64,000 nt of DNA. Source: Lithospermum erythrorhizon (lineage: Eukaryota > Streptophyta > Magnoliopsida > Boraginales > Boraginaceae). Location of the stretch: positions 62,001 through 126,000 of the forward strand of contig JADFUC010001840.1 in assembly GCA_019722365.1 (NCBI GenBank). The letters are read 5' to 3'. The notes below the pieces were generated by a model. The model did no database searches and was not told where the DNA came from. It was given only the letters and a program-made list of their open reading frames with translations. Shown in pieces: positions 25,292 to 37,646 of the stretch. The translations under genes and the position numbers were made by a program. Within the stretch, counting starts at the first letter, position 1, and each line of letters opens with the position of its first letter.

Positions 25292-25972
25292 ATGGGAAAT
25301 GGATGCAACAATCAGCTGCAGAATTTGTATCAAAAGAGCAGTTTTTTCCCAATGCTATGCAGATTATCAATCAAAGATGTGAGCATATCAACGTACAAAG
25401 ATCATTCATCTTCAATTCTTGATGACCCTTCATCACCAAAAGTCAGCTGCATTGGTCAGGTCAAGAAGAACAATAGAGTTAACAGCTTTCCATCTACAAA
25501 TTACAAACACAGCAACAACAATTCATCAGCAGATTCAACCCCAACTCATCATCAACAGCATCACTACATGAAAATTACAAAGCTTGTGAATTTTTTTTCA
25601 AGCAAGAATTTGATCGATGGTGGGAATTCAATTGCTGCTTCTCCTTCTGCAATTATCAAGAATTGTAAAAGTAGTAGAAGTAAGAGTTGCAGAAGCAGAA
25701 GCAGCAGCAACAATAACAGAGAGATGATGGTTGTCGCAGGAGGGAAAAGGGTATGCAGGAATGTTAATAGTGTGTGTAAAAATGGAGTCTTAGAAGTGAA
25801 TATTGATAAACTGGATCCGCCATTGCCGGTAGTGAAGAAGGTGCAGCAATCTGGTGGTGGTGGTGATGAAGTGAATTTGTGGCAGAGGAGGAGATTTGTG
25901 GCTGTGAAAAGTTTACATATTCAACAGATTCATTTACCTAACGACAATTGTGATCCACCAACAACTGTATGA
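25292..25972 (+). CDS. Plant-specific protein with SPKVSCIGQVKK motif (syringolide-induced 14-1-1-like)
   Basis: A single open frame of 226 aa. The N terminus (MGNGCNNQLQNL) is followed near residue 20 by a hydrophobic-basic FFPMLCRLSIKDVS stretch, and at residues 48-60 by SPKVSCIGQVKKN. This motif recalls the SPKVSCMGQIK motif of plant proteins annotated as syringolide-induced protein 14-1-1-like or At1g76070-like, whose biochemical role is not established. The middle is rich in Asn, Ser, His and Arg and probably disordered. The C-terminal third has a Gly run, then VNLWQRRRFVAVKSLHIQQI. There are no membrane segments. MGNGC could be N-myristoylated (Gly2) and palmitoylated (Cys5); this is inference. 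The first ATG after a plant-like leader was chosen. Family membership rests on one motif. Confidence 0.75.
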   Translation: MGNGCNNQLQNLYQKSSFFPMLCRLSIKDVSISTYKDHSSSILDDPSSPKVSCIGQVKKNNRVNSFPSTNYKHSNNNSSADSTPTHHQQHHYMKITKLVNFFSSKNLIDGGNSIAASPSAIIKNCKSSRSKSCRSRSSSNNNREMMVVAGGKRVCRNVNSVCKNGVLEVNIDKLDPPLPVVKKVQQSGGGGDEVNLWQRRRFVAVKSLHIQQIHLPNDNCDPPTTV

Positions 25973-28900
25973 ATAATGATGGTTTTAGAGTGTTGTTAAA
26001 TCTCAGAGGTATTCCAATGTATAATTCTTGTTATGTATGGAGTGGTGTTTATTATACAATATTTATGGTAAATGGTTTTAGTTCAATCTTCATACAGAAG
26101 GAAAAGTATTTCCTCGGCAATAAGAGCATTCACAATCACAATTACAGTTCCTTGATTGTTCCTGTAATATTTTCTTATATTCTATTTTGAGGAATTCATA
26201 GAGGTTTAAACTTTAAAGTGGTATAGAGCACAAAACTTAGAATACTCCTAACAATTAGGAGTCATTTGCCAATTTGATACGAAAATGAGTGGCAGAAGTT
26301 CCAATTTTAAAAAGATTTAGGTGATAAATTTGATCTAAAGAGACAGGGAGAGCATTAAAGTAAAGTCCCATGTTTGATTTGTGTCCTATTATTGCTGAAG
26401 AATGAAGATCTATAGACACAATTCAATGTAAGCACATGGCTTGTCTTCGATTTCTCCTTCATTCCCCATATGCTTAGGGCCTTGGGAGCTACGTGAGATT
26501 CCATGCTAATAACGGATTAACAATCTATCAGAACGTGCAATAATGCTAAAACTGAAGAGGCAAATAATTGAGACATGTCGGTACAAAAACTTCACTATAC
26601 AACACTCCAATAGTAAAGTCTAATATTCAGAGCTGGACTTGTGTTGTTAATGTCCGTTTAGTTGACCATGCACTTTAAAAAATATATATAGGTATAAAAA
26701 AATTAATTTACACTAAGTGTTTTGAACACCCATTTCGAAATGTATGCCAATTCCGAACACCCACTCCAAATTACCTAGATACGTCCCCTGCTAATGGACG
26801 TATAATTATTGGTGTCCATTTTTGAAATACTTCAACATTAAAAAATTACTTGCATGGTTTTCATATTTGAAGCACAAAGAACAAATAAAATCAAGTAAAG
26901 AACAAAGGAAAAATGAGGTTGTGCCAGTTCTTCGTCAATGAATTACAACTAAGTGGATTAAGGTTTGTATTAAAGAAGGTATTATCATAATACATGTTGT
27001 AGATATTTTGAATTTGAAAGTCCAAAATGAATCGTAGAAAAATTGAATTACTTGAATAAATTATTAAAGTGATACTCATTTCAGTGGTGGATACTTTTTC
27101 TTATTATAATTATAAAAAATATTACTATACTAAAATAAATTTAATAGACTGTGAGCAAATTAAATAAAAAGAATTAAATAAAAGAACCTCATTTCTGCTA
27201 TGAAGTGATCCCAATATCTATGTGTTGCTAATATGTCTAGTCGGTCTAGATGACAAGTCATAAAACACCATTATTTCCTCTCAAATCTCAATAACGATAA
27301 AGATTGGACTCTTATGCTGAAAATGAAGAACTGCGACTTGTATTGGGAGATGAAGTCATTGTAATGGTGACATTATGTTTTATCCTTGTTGAACTCTTTG
27401 GCCTTTTCTTTTCATTGATAGACAACAAATAACAGATTGAACGGATTCAACCTTTAATAACACTGTTCTGTTTCCAAGTTTACTCTTCACTTAATAACTG
27501 GACCTTGCACCAAAATATGGCCCAGCTATAGAAGCCACGTTGGTGGCTAGCATCTTAATGAATCGAGCCATTCGTAAAATACGATACCTTATACAAAAAT
27601 CCAACCCCGCTCTTTTTATAATTCGATAGCCTTAATCAAAACATTGTTGAATCGAATCATAAGTTCTTCGATAGCCTTTATCTGATTTTTATTTCAAATC
27701 AATGGATTTTATTCGGTTTCATTTTTTATTTTACTTGGTTTTATTTCTAGTAAATTCATATATATTTTGAGTCCATTTTTGTGTCCAACGGGTCTGTATT
27801 TTTTATGTTATTTTCAAACTGGAATTCAGGATTTTTTTAATCAATTAATTGATGTTAAAGTTCGGTTTTAAGACAAACCGACTTTCGCATCTATTAATTT
27901 CTTTTTTGCTAATCAAACCGAAATGCCAAAATTTGGTACAAAATCGACATGTTAACATACATCACTACTCGCATCAGATCCAATCGCGAGTATTCAACTT
28001 TAAAGCTCAAAATTGAGTATGAAACATGAAGTCAAATGCTAGCTTTAGTCTCGAGCAATTTCAAGGCAAACCCTCTATTTGACTCAATATATTTGATATA
28101 TGATTGTTCAATCAACAACGGTTGTAATATGTTTAATATATGAACATCATTTTAAAAAAGGAGAGACTTAACTCGAGTTTAAGATGAGAGAATTCAACAT
28201 TTTTGTCATACTGGACCGAATTTAAAACACGAATAAGATCGAGTTAAACCTATTTTTCGGCGTCAAACGAGCGAATGGAGTCATCACGAATCGAGATCGA
28301 AGTTGCACTCAATAAGATTTTGTCTAATTCTATTTGCTTACAAATTTAAAAATAGTTAACGAATTTTAAAAACTAATGAATTTCTTAAAAACCTAAATTA
28401 ACACAATATTTTGTATATACAAAATGTGATTATATTTGAGAATAATAAATAAATAAATTTTGCAAACATGATATATTTGAGTTAGATCAACTCCAAATGT
28501 GCGAGTATTTCAAGAGATATTTGGGCGTAGGCGGATACTCGGCGGTATCTTTCTTCCCCATTAAGAATATCAATACCATTCCAAATTAGTGTGAAAAAAA
28601 ACAAATGGCCAATGCTCACTCAACACGTCGCGTTATGCAGTGGGTTTACATCCCCTGTCGGGCTCGTCTCGACTTGTCGAGCCCTTATTGGATGATTCAA
28701 TTTTATTTTTTATCCCTTTATATATTTGGCATTTTTGACATATTATTTCAACGAATTTAATTATTTTTTTTGCACCAATATTTTAATTTTTTAAGATCTA
28801 TAAATAGATGCTAGGTTTATTTGATTCAACACCAAAAAAATTCGATTTTCTCTCTTTCATTAGAAAGATATTAAACGAGATAAGAATTTATATGAAGTGG

Positions 28901-29080
28901 CAGAAAATGACAAGCACAGATATAAATCGAATAATTTTTAATATCTTGTATTATAAAGTGCATAATATTTATAAAGATGGGCTGATATCAAGAAAATAAT
29001 GAATGTACATGAAATATTTAGAAAACGAATTATTTAGTAAAGTCCACTACCTAGAAGTGACTAAAATCTTTAATAAAATA
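25973..29080. other. Intergenic AT-rich DNA
   Basis: No supported gene. ORFs at 25969-26190, 26891-27079 and 28808-29233 have no recognisable domain and biased AT-rich codons. The motif TCGATAGCCTT is repeated at about 27624 and 27668. Confidence 0.5.
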
Positions 29081-29224
29081 AAAAAAGATGTCATCAATTC
29101 CCAAACCAAGCGTCCCTGTCGCCTTCTCTCTCATCAAAAACAATTTCAAGAAATTGCAAATAGACCCCCATTTATCCAAACTTATGCTACAATATCAATC
29201 AAAATTACCCCCCCTCCAAAAAAA

Positions 29225-29239
29225 AAACCCTAACCCTAG
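29225..29239 (+). promoter_or_regulatory. Telo-box in the leader of the PHD-finger gene
   Basis: AAACCCTAACCCTAG, two plant telomere-type units, lies about 180 bases before the start codon and just ahead of a CT-rich stretch (29260-29290). Telo-boxes near the start site are common in plant genes for growth-related and nuclear proteins. The motif is seen; the regulatory role is inferred. Confidence 0.6.
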
Positions 29240-29384
29240 CCGCAATCATCTCTACAATTCAATCTCTCTCTCTTCTATCTCTGCTTTTCTGTCTACACAT
29301 ACACTTTCAGATTTATTAATCATTACATCCGATTCAATTTTCCCCCATTTTTCGATCCCTTGTGCTGATTTTCGATTTTTGTTA

Positions 29385-29423
29385 ATGGGAATTTTGAAGT
29401 TAATTGGATCTTTGAGGCCATGA
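29385..29423 (+). promoter_or_regulatory. uORF overlapping the main start codon as ATGA
   Basis: An upstream ATG at 29385 opens a 12-codon frame (MGILKLIGSLRP) whose TGA at 29421-29423 overlaps the main ATG at 29420-29422. Such an arrangement could reduce translation or allow reinitiation at the main start. The same frame is open back to 29088, so a longer upstream product is possible if transcription begins earlier. Confidence 0.55.
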
Positions 29424-32400
29424 GTGGCGGCGATACATGTCCTCTGCGGCGGAGTAAATCCGTGGAAGAGGCGGTTATTCCTATGGATATGGAAGTTGCC
29501 GACACCGACGAAGATAAGATTTGCCCTAATTCTATTCTTTCCCAAATTACAAATTCACCCCCGAATTCTCTTCAAATTACGAATATACCCCAACAGTTTC
29601 AAATGGACTTTTACACCCAAGCATTTAAAGCCCTGAGCTACCACTCACCTTTCGATGCCCCTGATGCTGTGGTTAGGCTGCCCAGTCGGCTGGCGCAGTT
29701 GTTGAATAGGAATACAGATGGTAAGAACAGGCAAAGGAAGTTGCATTCCGATTACAAGAAGTCATCTAAGAGGTCTGAGAAGACTCGTGGCTCGAATCTT
29801 TGGATCGAAACAGAGGATTATTTTCGTGAATTGACCGTTGAAGATGTCGAAAAGTTACATAGACTGTCCAACTTGAGTTTTAGTGGTAATGAAAGATACT
29901 TCACCATACCCAAGTTCAATACTGCCGATAGTAAGACAAATAGTGGATTGAATGGAAATAATGGTATTGTGAACTTCACCATGTCCAATGGAGTTGAAGT
30001 GAAAGAGGAGATGCCAATTGATGATCAAAATTTGCAGCAATGTATGGACTTGGATAGTGTAGCAAACGAAGTGAATACCGTTGAATTGGGTAGAGTGGAT
30101 AACATGGAGGTTGAAGGACAAGAAACTCAAGAAAGAATAAATGGCGATAAGGATGATAGGGGTTCCTGTGCGTTTAGTGGTGTAGAGTGGCTTTTAGGTT
30201 CTAGGAGTAAGATATACTTGACTTCTGAGAGGCCATCCAAGAAACGAAAGCTTTTGGGTGGAGATGCAGGGTTGGAGAAGCTTCTTGTTGCACGTCCAGT
30301 TGAAGGGTCTCGTACATTATGTCACTATTGCAGTTTGGCTGACACAGGCGACCAATTGAACCGCTTGATTGTGTGTAGTACCTGTGGAGTGGCAGTTCAT
30401 CAGAGGTGTTATGGTGTGCAGGAGGATGTACGCGATTCCTGGTTTTGTTCTTGGTGTAAACAAAAGATGAAACACAACATGCAGTTAAATGCTGAGAGGC
30501 CATGTTCATTATGTTCGAAGAAGAATGGTGCCTTGAAGCTTGCTAGAAAAAGAGATTCTGGTAGTGAGAGTGACAGGTCACTAGAATTTGTGCACCTGTT
30601 TTGTTGCCAATGGATACCGGAGGTTTACGTGGAGAATACTAGGACTATGGAACCAATAATGAACATGGACGCAGTTAAAGATACTCGCAGGAAATTAGTT
30701 TGTTACCTTTGCAAGGATAAGTGTGGTGCATGTGTACGGTGTAGTAATGGTATGTCTTCTGTGATCTTCATTATTATCCGGGTTAACATTTGTTTCTTCC
30801 CTCTTTTGGTGTCTTGCTTATTGGAATGAAGAGCCATACCTGTCAATATAACAAATGTCATCAAATGATTCTCATGTAGAGAGTGTCAAAAACAGTTACT
30901 TTTCGATTTCGTACTCATTTATTGTTAGAATTTGTCTTCCTTTGTATGCCTTGTAGTCTACCTACACTTCTCATCTATTGTGAAGTTGATAGTTTTTGCA
31001 CTCCATCTTGAGTCAACTCGGAAACAATCTGTGTTATCACAGGGTAGGACTGCTTAAAATCCGAACCCCCTTACCTTGCTTAGGCGGGAGCCTCTGTTAA
31101 GGCATTAGGGCATGTTAATGTTAATGTATTTATGTGAATGTTGCCTGTATAACATGCTTAGCTTGTTAGATATGAAGTCCTTTCTTCCTTTATCCTTTGA
31201 AATTGGTATGAAGCTAATGGTTGACTGGTTCTTTCTTTCTTTAGAATTACTATTGTGCTTTCATGCTGACTCACTTTTCGGTGTTTGGTAGGAGCTTGTA
31301 GAACTTCGTTTCATCCCATATGTGCAAGGGAAGCAATGCATAGAATGGAGATTTGGGGAAAATTAGGATATGATGAAGTAAGATTTGTTATATCAATTGC
31401 GGTTGTATTATATAAGTTGTTTTACACTTGTAGTTGGTTTTCCTTCGTCTCTATTTGTGGAGCTTTTAGTTTGACGTAATCTGTAGTACACACATGCGTA
31501 TATGTAATTGTAATTTACATCTATATACTTTAAGATATCTTTCTTTTAATGTTTCTCATTAGGTTGAGTTACGTGCATTTTGCTGCAAGCACTCAGAAGC
31601 TCAGAGCAGCAGCAGCAGCAGCAGTCAGCACATTAGGGCAACTTTAACTACGGGTTCCAATTCTCTTTCATTGAGGAATGGACCTGTGTTATCATCAAGC
31701 ACTCTGCCTAAGTTAAAAATAGGCCTAGATAATGAAGACATGATGTTAGCCAGTGCTGATACTGTTAATTCCGAGTCAGATTTAAGCAAGAGAAAAGATG
31801 ATGTATATCAGGAAGACTTGGCAGACAGCACTGCAAAATTCAAGTTCAAGAATGATGTTGAGCATGCTGTTTTGAAGGAAGAGTCTTTAGTTAAGAACTT
31901 TGACAAAGATGTACATGCATCCGACTCTCTGAATTTTATTATGATACTAAACATGGTAATCCGAAGTTCATTTTCCTTGGATTTTGATGCCTAAAAGGCT
32001 GTCTTCACTGTACTTACATGTCTTTCTTGTTCGTGGATTGTACAGTTAGTTGAGCGAGGGAAGGTTGATTTGAAAGATGTGGCAAATGATACGGGCATCC
32101 CTGTTGATGTATTAGCATCAGAAGTCACTGTATGTTTGCATTCTCTTCGTTCTCTTGTTTTTCAAATATGCTTTAATTTTTTTTGTTTGAGATTTTGTGC
32201 CACCAATGTTCAGTGATTGATCCATATATCTGGAGATAGGGGTAGCATTCTACATGAACTTACGATATCTTGGTATCTCGCATTATGTATTCAATGTGCA
32301 GGGCATTTGTGTGTCACCCGACCTTCACAGCAAGATAGTGAAGTGGCTAAAAGATCATACTCATCTTGGAAGCTTACGGAAACCCTTAAAAGTGAAAATT

Positions 32401-35400
32401 AAGTCTCCAAAGGCTGAGACTGATGTTGGTGATCCCAGCATTATTTCAGTTGTGAAGCCTGATACTACTCATGTTGTTCCTGTGAAGTCTGTACCACCTC
32501 GACGACGAACTAATAGCAGCCTAAGGATTTTAGAAGAGGATACTGTCCCCAACACTTTGAAGGAAGTTTCTCAAAATGATGGTATGGGATTGAACGAATT
32601 TAAGATGGAAGAACAGGATTTCAATAATAGAGGGCCTCCTTCTAACGATCAGGAGAAGGTAATTATCTCTGTCTTTAATCTTACATCACTACAACTTAGT
32701 ATGCAGGTCATAATTTTTACATGAGCTTCTAAGTAAGTTGTTGCAAAAAATATTAACTTGGATGCTATGGTCTAATGAAAATGCGCCAAAAGAACTTAGC
32801 TAAACACCCTCCTGGTATGAATAGAGTCATCTTTTATTGTGTTACCTTGCTATGGGTATAAGATGCTTGACTCATTGCTTGGTTAAGTTTTTCTACAAGA
32901 ATTTTAATCTTCTGATATGTAAAATTGGCAATGTTGTTACTAAATAGGATATGCAATTGAAATCTATTTTACATTTTATTTCATGTTTTTCTGTATACAT
33001 GTTGCTGTATACATGTAATTCATCATTGTCCTTAGTACAGCATGAATTTAACGTTGAGGTTTTATAACCACTTTTTCTGTAAACTTTCTATTTCTTGGTG
33101 CAGATTTTGCGGGACTCTATGAACACCCATGATATATGTATGAATGACTCTTTTGATTGTGAAGGTATTTTGGTTACTGTTGAATGATTGGCTTACTGAT
33201 CTTTTTAGATTAAGTCTTCCTTTCCCTCCATGTCCCAACTGTTGGGCAAATAATTTCTTATTTACATATATTAGTTAATGCAGTTCACTGAAATCCCAAT
33301 AGGTTATTTTCGAAAAAAGGAATTGAATAAGGAAGTTTGACCCCAAACTCTCTTGCTGACAGTGGCTCCAGCAAAACCAGCTAATGGTAGTTCTGAAAAT
33401 GGTCAAGCTGAGATTCGTGGAATGCCAGATCAAAGTTCTTTGACAAACGCTGACATCGTGAAGTTTAAACACAGATTTCTCACTAAAGACACCATTGATC
33501 TCATGTAAGCTATTGCAATTGTAGCGGGGATGGTTGATTGGTTTCTTCTGCTCTAGTTAGCAATGGAGCCTGGTTACTGCTGGGTAGCTTGTGCTATTTT
33601 CGTAGTTTTAAAATCTGATTCATTTTCTTATGGACTGTCTTAGGAAACCAGAATTAAGGGCTGATTCTTCGGTTCATCCCCTTGTATGTAAGAAACTGTT
33701 GGAGTGCAGAGTGTTAATGAAGAGCACATCTGGTGACTGTGATGGTATGAGTTTTGCCTATGAATTATTGCCAAGTTATTTATTGAGATGGTTTAGTTAG
33801 TGTCTTATTGGCAGGTGGTAGACATGTAGAAGAACCTACTGTATCAGCAGCTTTTACTTCAGGCATTATCTCTGATCAAGGTGTACATCAGTGTACTTCT
33901 GATTTGATTTCACTTTCAAATGAAGAGAAGCTCGACCAATTGAGCAAATCAAATCTCATGGACCTTCCAGAATCTTCTCCTGAAGATGAAGTAGTAGGAG
34001 AACTCATTTTCTATCAGCACAGGCTAATTTGCAATGCATTTGCCAGAAAACGCTTTGCCGGTGCTTGTCTTTTTCTTATTTGCAATTTTATGGATAAAAT
34101 GATATTCGATGTTAGTTGTGTATTGGCTGCCTTGGTCATAATTTCAATTTGAATTAGGTGGTCATTTTGCTGAATGATATTTATTTGTACGTGCAGATGA
34201 TTTGATTTTTAAGGTTGCCAAGAGTATTCCACAAGAGATTGACTGTGCAAGAAAGCAAAAGTGGGATTCTGTTTCACTTAATCAGTATCTTTATGAACTT
34301 CGAGAGGCAAAAAAGCAGGGAAGAAAGGAGAGGCGGCATAAGGAAGCTCAGGCTGTGCTAGCTGCTGCCACTGCTGCCGCTGCAGCATCCTCTAGGAGCT
34401 CGTCTTTTAGGAAAGATTTGTTAGAAGACTCTGCACAACAGGAGGTAGTTTTGATCTTGATAGCATTTCTGTCTTTGAGATGTTGATATTTGATTATCAA
34501 AGTCTGTTTCTCTTCTTTCTCTTGATCTTGAGAAGGTTGATGCTAGCAATGGAAAGCCAGGGTATTCTTCTCAGTTAATTCTTCATGCAAAAGATGCTCT
34601 TTTGAGGTCTGGTGGTGCTCCACTTTCAACTGAAAAGACCTCGGACTTCTTTCACTTAGCTTTGGATACTTCTGGAGAAAGTTCTAGAGTCTGTGATATC
34701 TGCAGGCGGTCTGAGACATTGTTGAATTCAATTGTAGTGTGTTCAAGTTGCAAGGTCGCCATTATGAGACTTTACCTTTTTGATGTTTTCTTGTTTTTGT
34801 CATCTATCAAATTCAATTTACAGCTCTTTGGGACTAAACCAGGTTGCAGTTCATTTGGATTGCTATCATGGTATTCATAATTTTACGGGGCCATGGCACT
34901 GTGAACTATGTGAAGAACTATTGTCTACTATTGGTCCTGGCGCTACGACTGTCAACATGTGGGGAAGGCCCTATTTTGTCCCCGAATGTGTGTTATGTGG
35001 TGGCACAGCTGGTGCTTTTAGGAAGTCAACTGATGCCAAGTGGATTCATGCATTTTGTGCCGAAGTAAAATATTCTTTCATGACTGGAATATATAATTTT
35101 GGCTAAATAGTTTGCTGATATTTATCCGCTGTTGTTTTTTGCTAAGTTGTATACTTATATTCCTGTTTTTCTCTAGTGGGTGTTGGGTTCAACCTTCAGA
35201 CGAGGACAGATAAATCCTGTGGAAGGGATGGTATATGCTGTTTCTGTGAATTTTTATTGCTGTAAAAATTTGCCGTCACTTGCATTGTCATAATAAATTT
35301 AATATATTGTCTATATAAATACAACTAGGAAATGATCTCCAAGGGGCGTGATCGCTGTATTGTCTGCCGTCGGGACCATGGTGTCTGCCTTAAGGTAAGC

Positions 35401-37403
35401 AGATCGATTTGTCTATTTAACTAATGCTCGACTTACATTACGTTCGTTTATAATTACTATTTATTATCTGCAGTGTCATTATGGTCACTGCCAGAGCACT
35501 TTCCATCCATCTTGTGGCAGGAGTGCTGGATTTTACATGAATTCTCGAGTCATTGGTGGAAAATTGCAGAATAAGGCTTACTGTGAAAAGCATAGCCTAG
35601 AACAAAAAGTGAAGGTTTTACATAATTTTTTTACCCGTGTACTTTGTGTGTGAGTGTATCACTGTATCAACATATGTATTCTCAATCTGGCTTCTTTTAG
35701 GCTGAGAACCAAAAGCATGGCGTTGAAGAGATGAAGAGTCTTAAACAAGTCAGGGTGAGTATAGTTGTCTTTTTAATTTGCGGAACTGTGCTCATAGTTG
35801 CTATTTTTTTATTCGATGTGTATATTTTAGGTCTTGTGATTTTATATGGATGTTTTGTTTCTCATGCTGCAAATATTTGCACTGTTGGAAGTAATTTTGT
35901 GTTGAGAGTTGAGACAATTTCCACACCTGAAGCATATAGATTCTGTTTCTGAAGAAAATGTTTATGTTGTCTTTAAATTTGTTTTGCTTCCTCCTCTTCA
36001 TTTGTTTTTTATTGGAGACGATCCATCCGTTTTATGCTTACTGAATTGTGCTCTTGTACAGGTGGAATTGGAGAGATTACGTCTTCTTTGTGAAAGAATT
36101 ATCAAAAGAGAGAAATTGAAAGTAAGTTGCATCGAATATTTAGTTGATGGGTCCGCCTCCCACATTGGTTCGACTCCAAATGTCACTTTTGTGGCTTGTC
36201 ATTTTATCTTCTATTTTTTCTTTGATCATATTTATTACTGTGGATGTGAATCGCGCTGAGCAATGGATTTTCGGAAGTAGTTGAATATGAGTGTTTGGAT
36301 AGGCAACTTCATTGAATTGTACTTGAAATAATATTTTACGCTGTCTATTAGTTGCTTAACGATGGTTAATTTAAGTCTCTTTTATTGGGATGAACTGAAT
36401 GTCTGTTCCCCAAAGAAATTCATATTCTTAGTGCTTTGTACTCCAGTTTTTAGCAGATCTTTCGTTATTGTCTCCTCTCTAGATTGGATTTCATTGGGAG
36501 TGGTTTAGTGTTGATCACATTTAGTTATTTATTAACCAAGATCTCGTCTGTGTGGAACAAACTACATGAGGATGCCTTTTCTTGAGTTTATGTTTTGTTT
36601 ACGAGTTATGATCTTGTTGTTCGTCTGTGTCACTGTCTCGAATGCCTACTCATTTTCATGATTTTCTTGACCTTAGCTGATATATATATTGTTGATTGTG
36701 CCAGCGGGAATTGATTATTTGCTCACAACGGATTCTTGCTTCAAAGAGAGACAACTCTGTGTTGCCCACTCGGTTTCGACATCCTATATTCCAACCTGAG
36801 ACTAGCTCTGAGTCTGTAACAACTTCTGTCAAAGCTTTTCCAGAGAGCTGCAAATCTGGGAGTGAAATAATGCAAAGATCAGATGACGTAACAGTGGATA
36901 GCACAGTTGGAGGTAAACGGCGTATTGACTTCCCCATGTCTATGGATAATGATCGGAAAACAGATGACAGCTCTACATCCCAACACCCTCCTATGCAAAA
37001 GCCCATTGTGAGGTTATCATCCGGTGGGAAGCAAATTCTACAGAGACCATCTCCTGATGTTTCCCAGGGACCATCCCCTCCATCAAAGAGCATATCAGAT
37101 GATAGGGAAAAGCAGGCAAAATTAAGAATGGTATAGTCTGTTGCCTCTTTCTTTATATTGCTGCTAGCATTGAAGAGATGCTATCAACCATTGTTTCTCC
37201 TTGAATTATGAATGTATGTTCTTTGGATTGTGTAGCATACTGAAACGTTTGAAAAGGAGCTGGTAATGACATCAGACCAAGCATCAATGAAGAATCAGAG
37301 ATTACCAAAGGGGTATGTTTATGTTCCTATACGATCCCTTTCTAAAGAGAAGGAAACTGTCCCTGATGCCTCTCCTGGACGACAAACCCAAACAGATGGG
37401 TGA
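29420..37403 (+). CDS. PHD-finger chromatin protein with two PHD/extended-PHD modules (At1g77800-like)
   Basis: Nineteen exons: 29420-30749, 31292-31377, 31563-31955, 32046-32129, 32302-32658, 33104-33164, 33363-33504, 33644-33744, 33815-34060, 34197-34444, 34536-34754, 34843-35064, 35177-35230, 35329-35394, 35474-35614, 35701-35754, 36062-36121, 36705-37130 and 37236-37403. They sum to 4458 nt (1485 aa) with consistent phases. The first module (about 30315-31600) has a C4HC3 PHD finger (CHYC, VCSTCGVAVHQRCYG, WFCSWC), a linker CSLC knuckle and an extended PHD (FVHLFCCQWIPEV, CYLCKDKCGACVRC, FHPICAREA). The second module (34685-35600) repeats the plan (VCDICRRSE, VAVHLDCYHG, WHCELCEE, CVLCGG, WIHAFC, CIVCRRDHGVCLKC, FHPSCGRSAG). 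In BRPF- and JADE-type proteins such modules read histone H3 tails. Poly-Ser (AGC repeat near 31606) and poly-Ala stretches occur, and a coiled-coil-like basic segment follows at 36062-36121. Confidence 0.9.
31606..31624 (+). repeat. AGC trinucleotide repeat coding poly-Ser
   Basis: A pure AGC run inside the third exon of the PHD gene encodes a short serine tract just after the first extended PHD. It is a likely length-polymorphic site. Confidence 0.85.
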
Positions 37404-37646
37404 GTGTTGATCTATTTCATTTGTTACTCATGTACCTTTCGGGTGCAGAGTGATCCCTTAGCCTCAGCTATAGGCCCGAGCCAATAATTGATTATAGGCT
37501 GGATGAGCTGATCTGACTTGGCAGCTGTCGCAATTTTAGCCTTGAGCTGGTAATGGGGATCAGTGATAAAGAATATAGAGATGTTGTACATTTGATTCAT
37601 TGAGACCATATTATGCAGTGGATTGAGGCTGTTCCCTATTGCATGA
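37400..37646 (+). other. Possible extra last intron and alternative C terminus of the PHD gene
   Basis: The apparent stop TGA (37401-37403) lies inside GTGAGT, a perfect splice donor. A good acceptor (TTATGCAG) ends at 37618. Splicing there joins GATGG to T-GGA and ends at TGA 37644-37646, replacing the final glycine-stop with GGLRLFPIA. Both models keep frame. Confidence 0.45.

Noticed and set aside
29855..30509. Minus-strand ORFs of 91 and 102 codons
   Set aside because: Shadows of the first exon of the PHD gene.
36656..37093. 145-codon minus-strand ORF
   Set aside because: Antisense of the large penultimate exon of the PHD gene (36705-37130), whose splice sites and frame are consistent.
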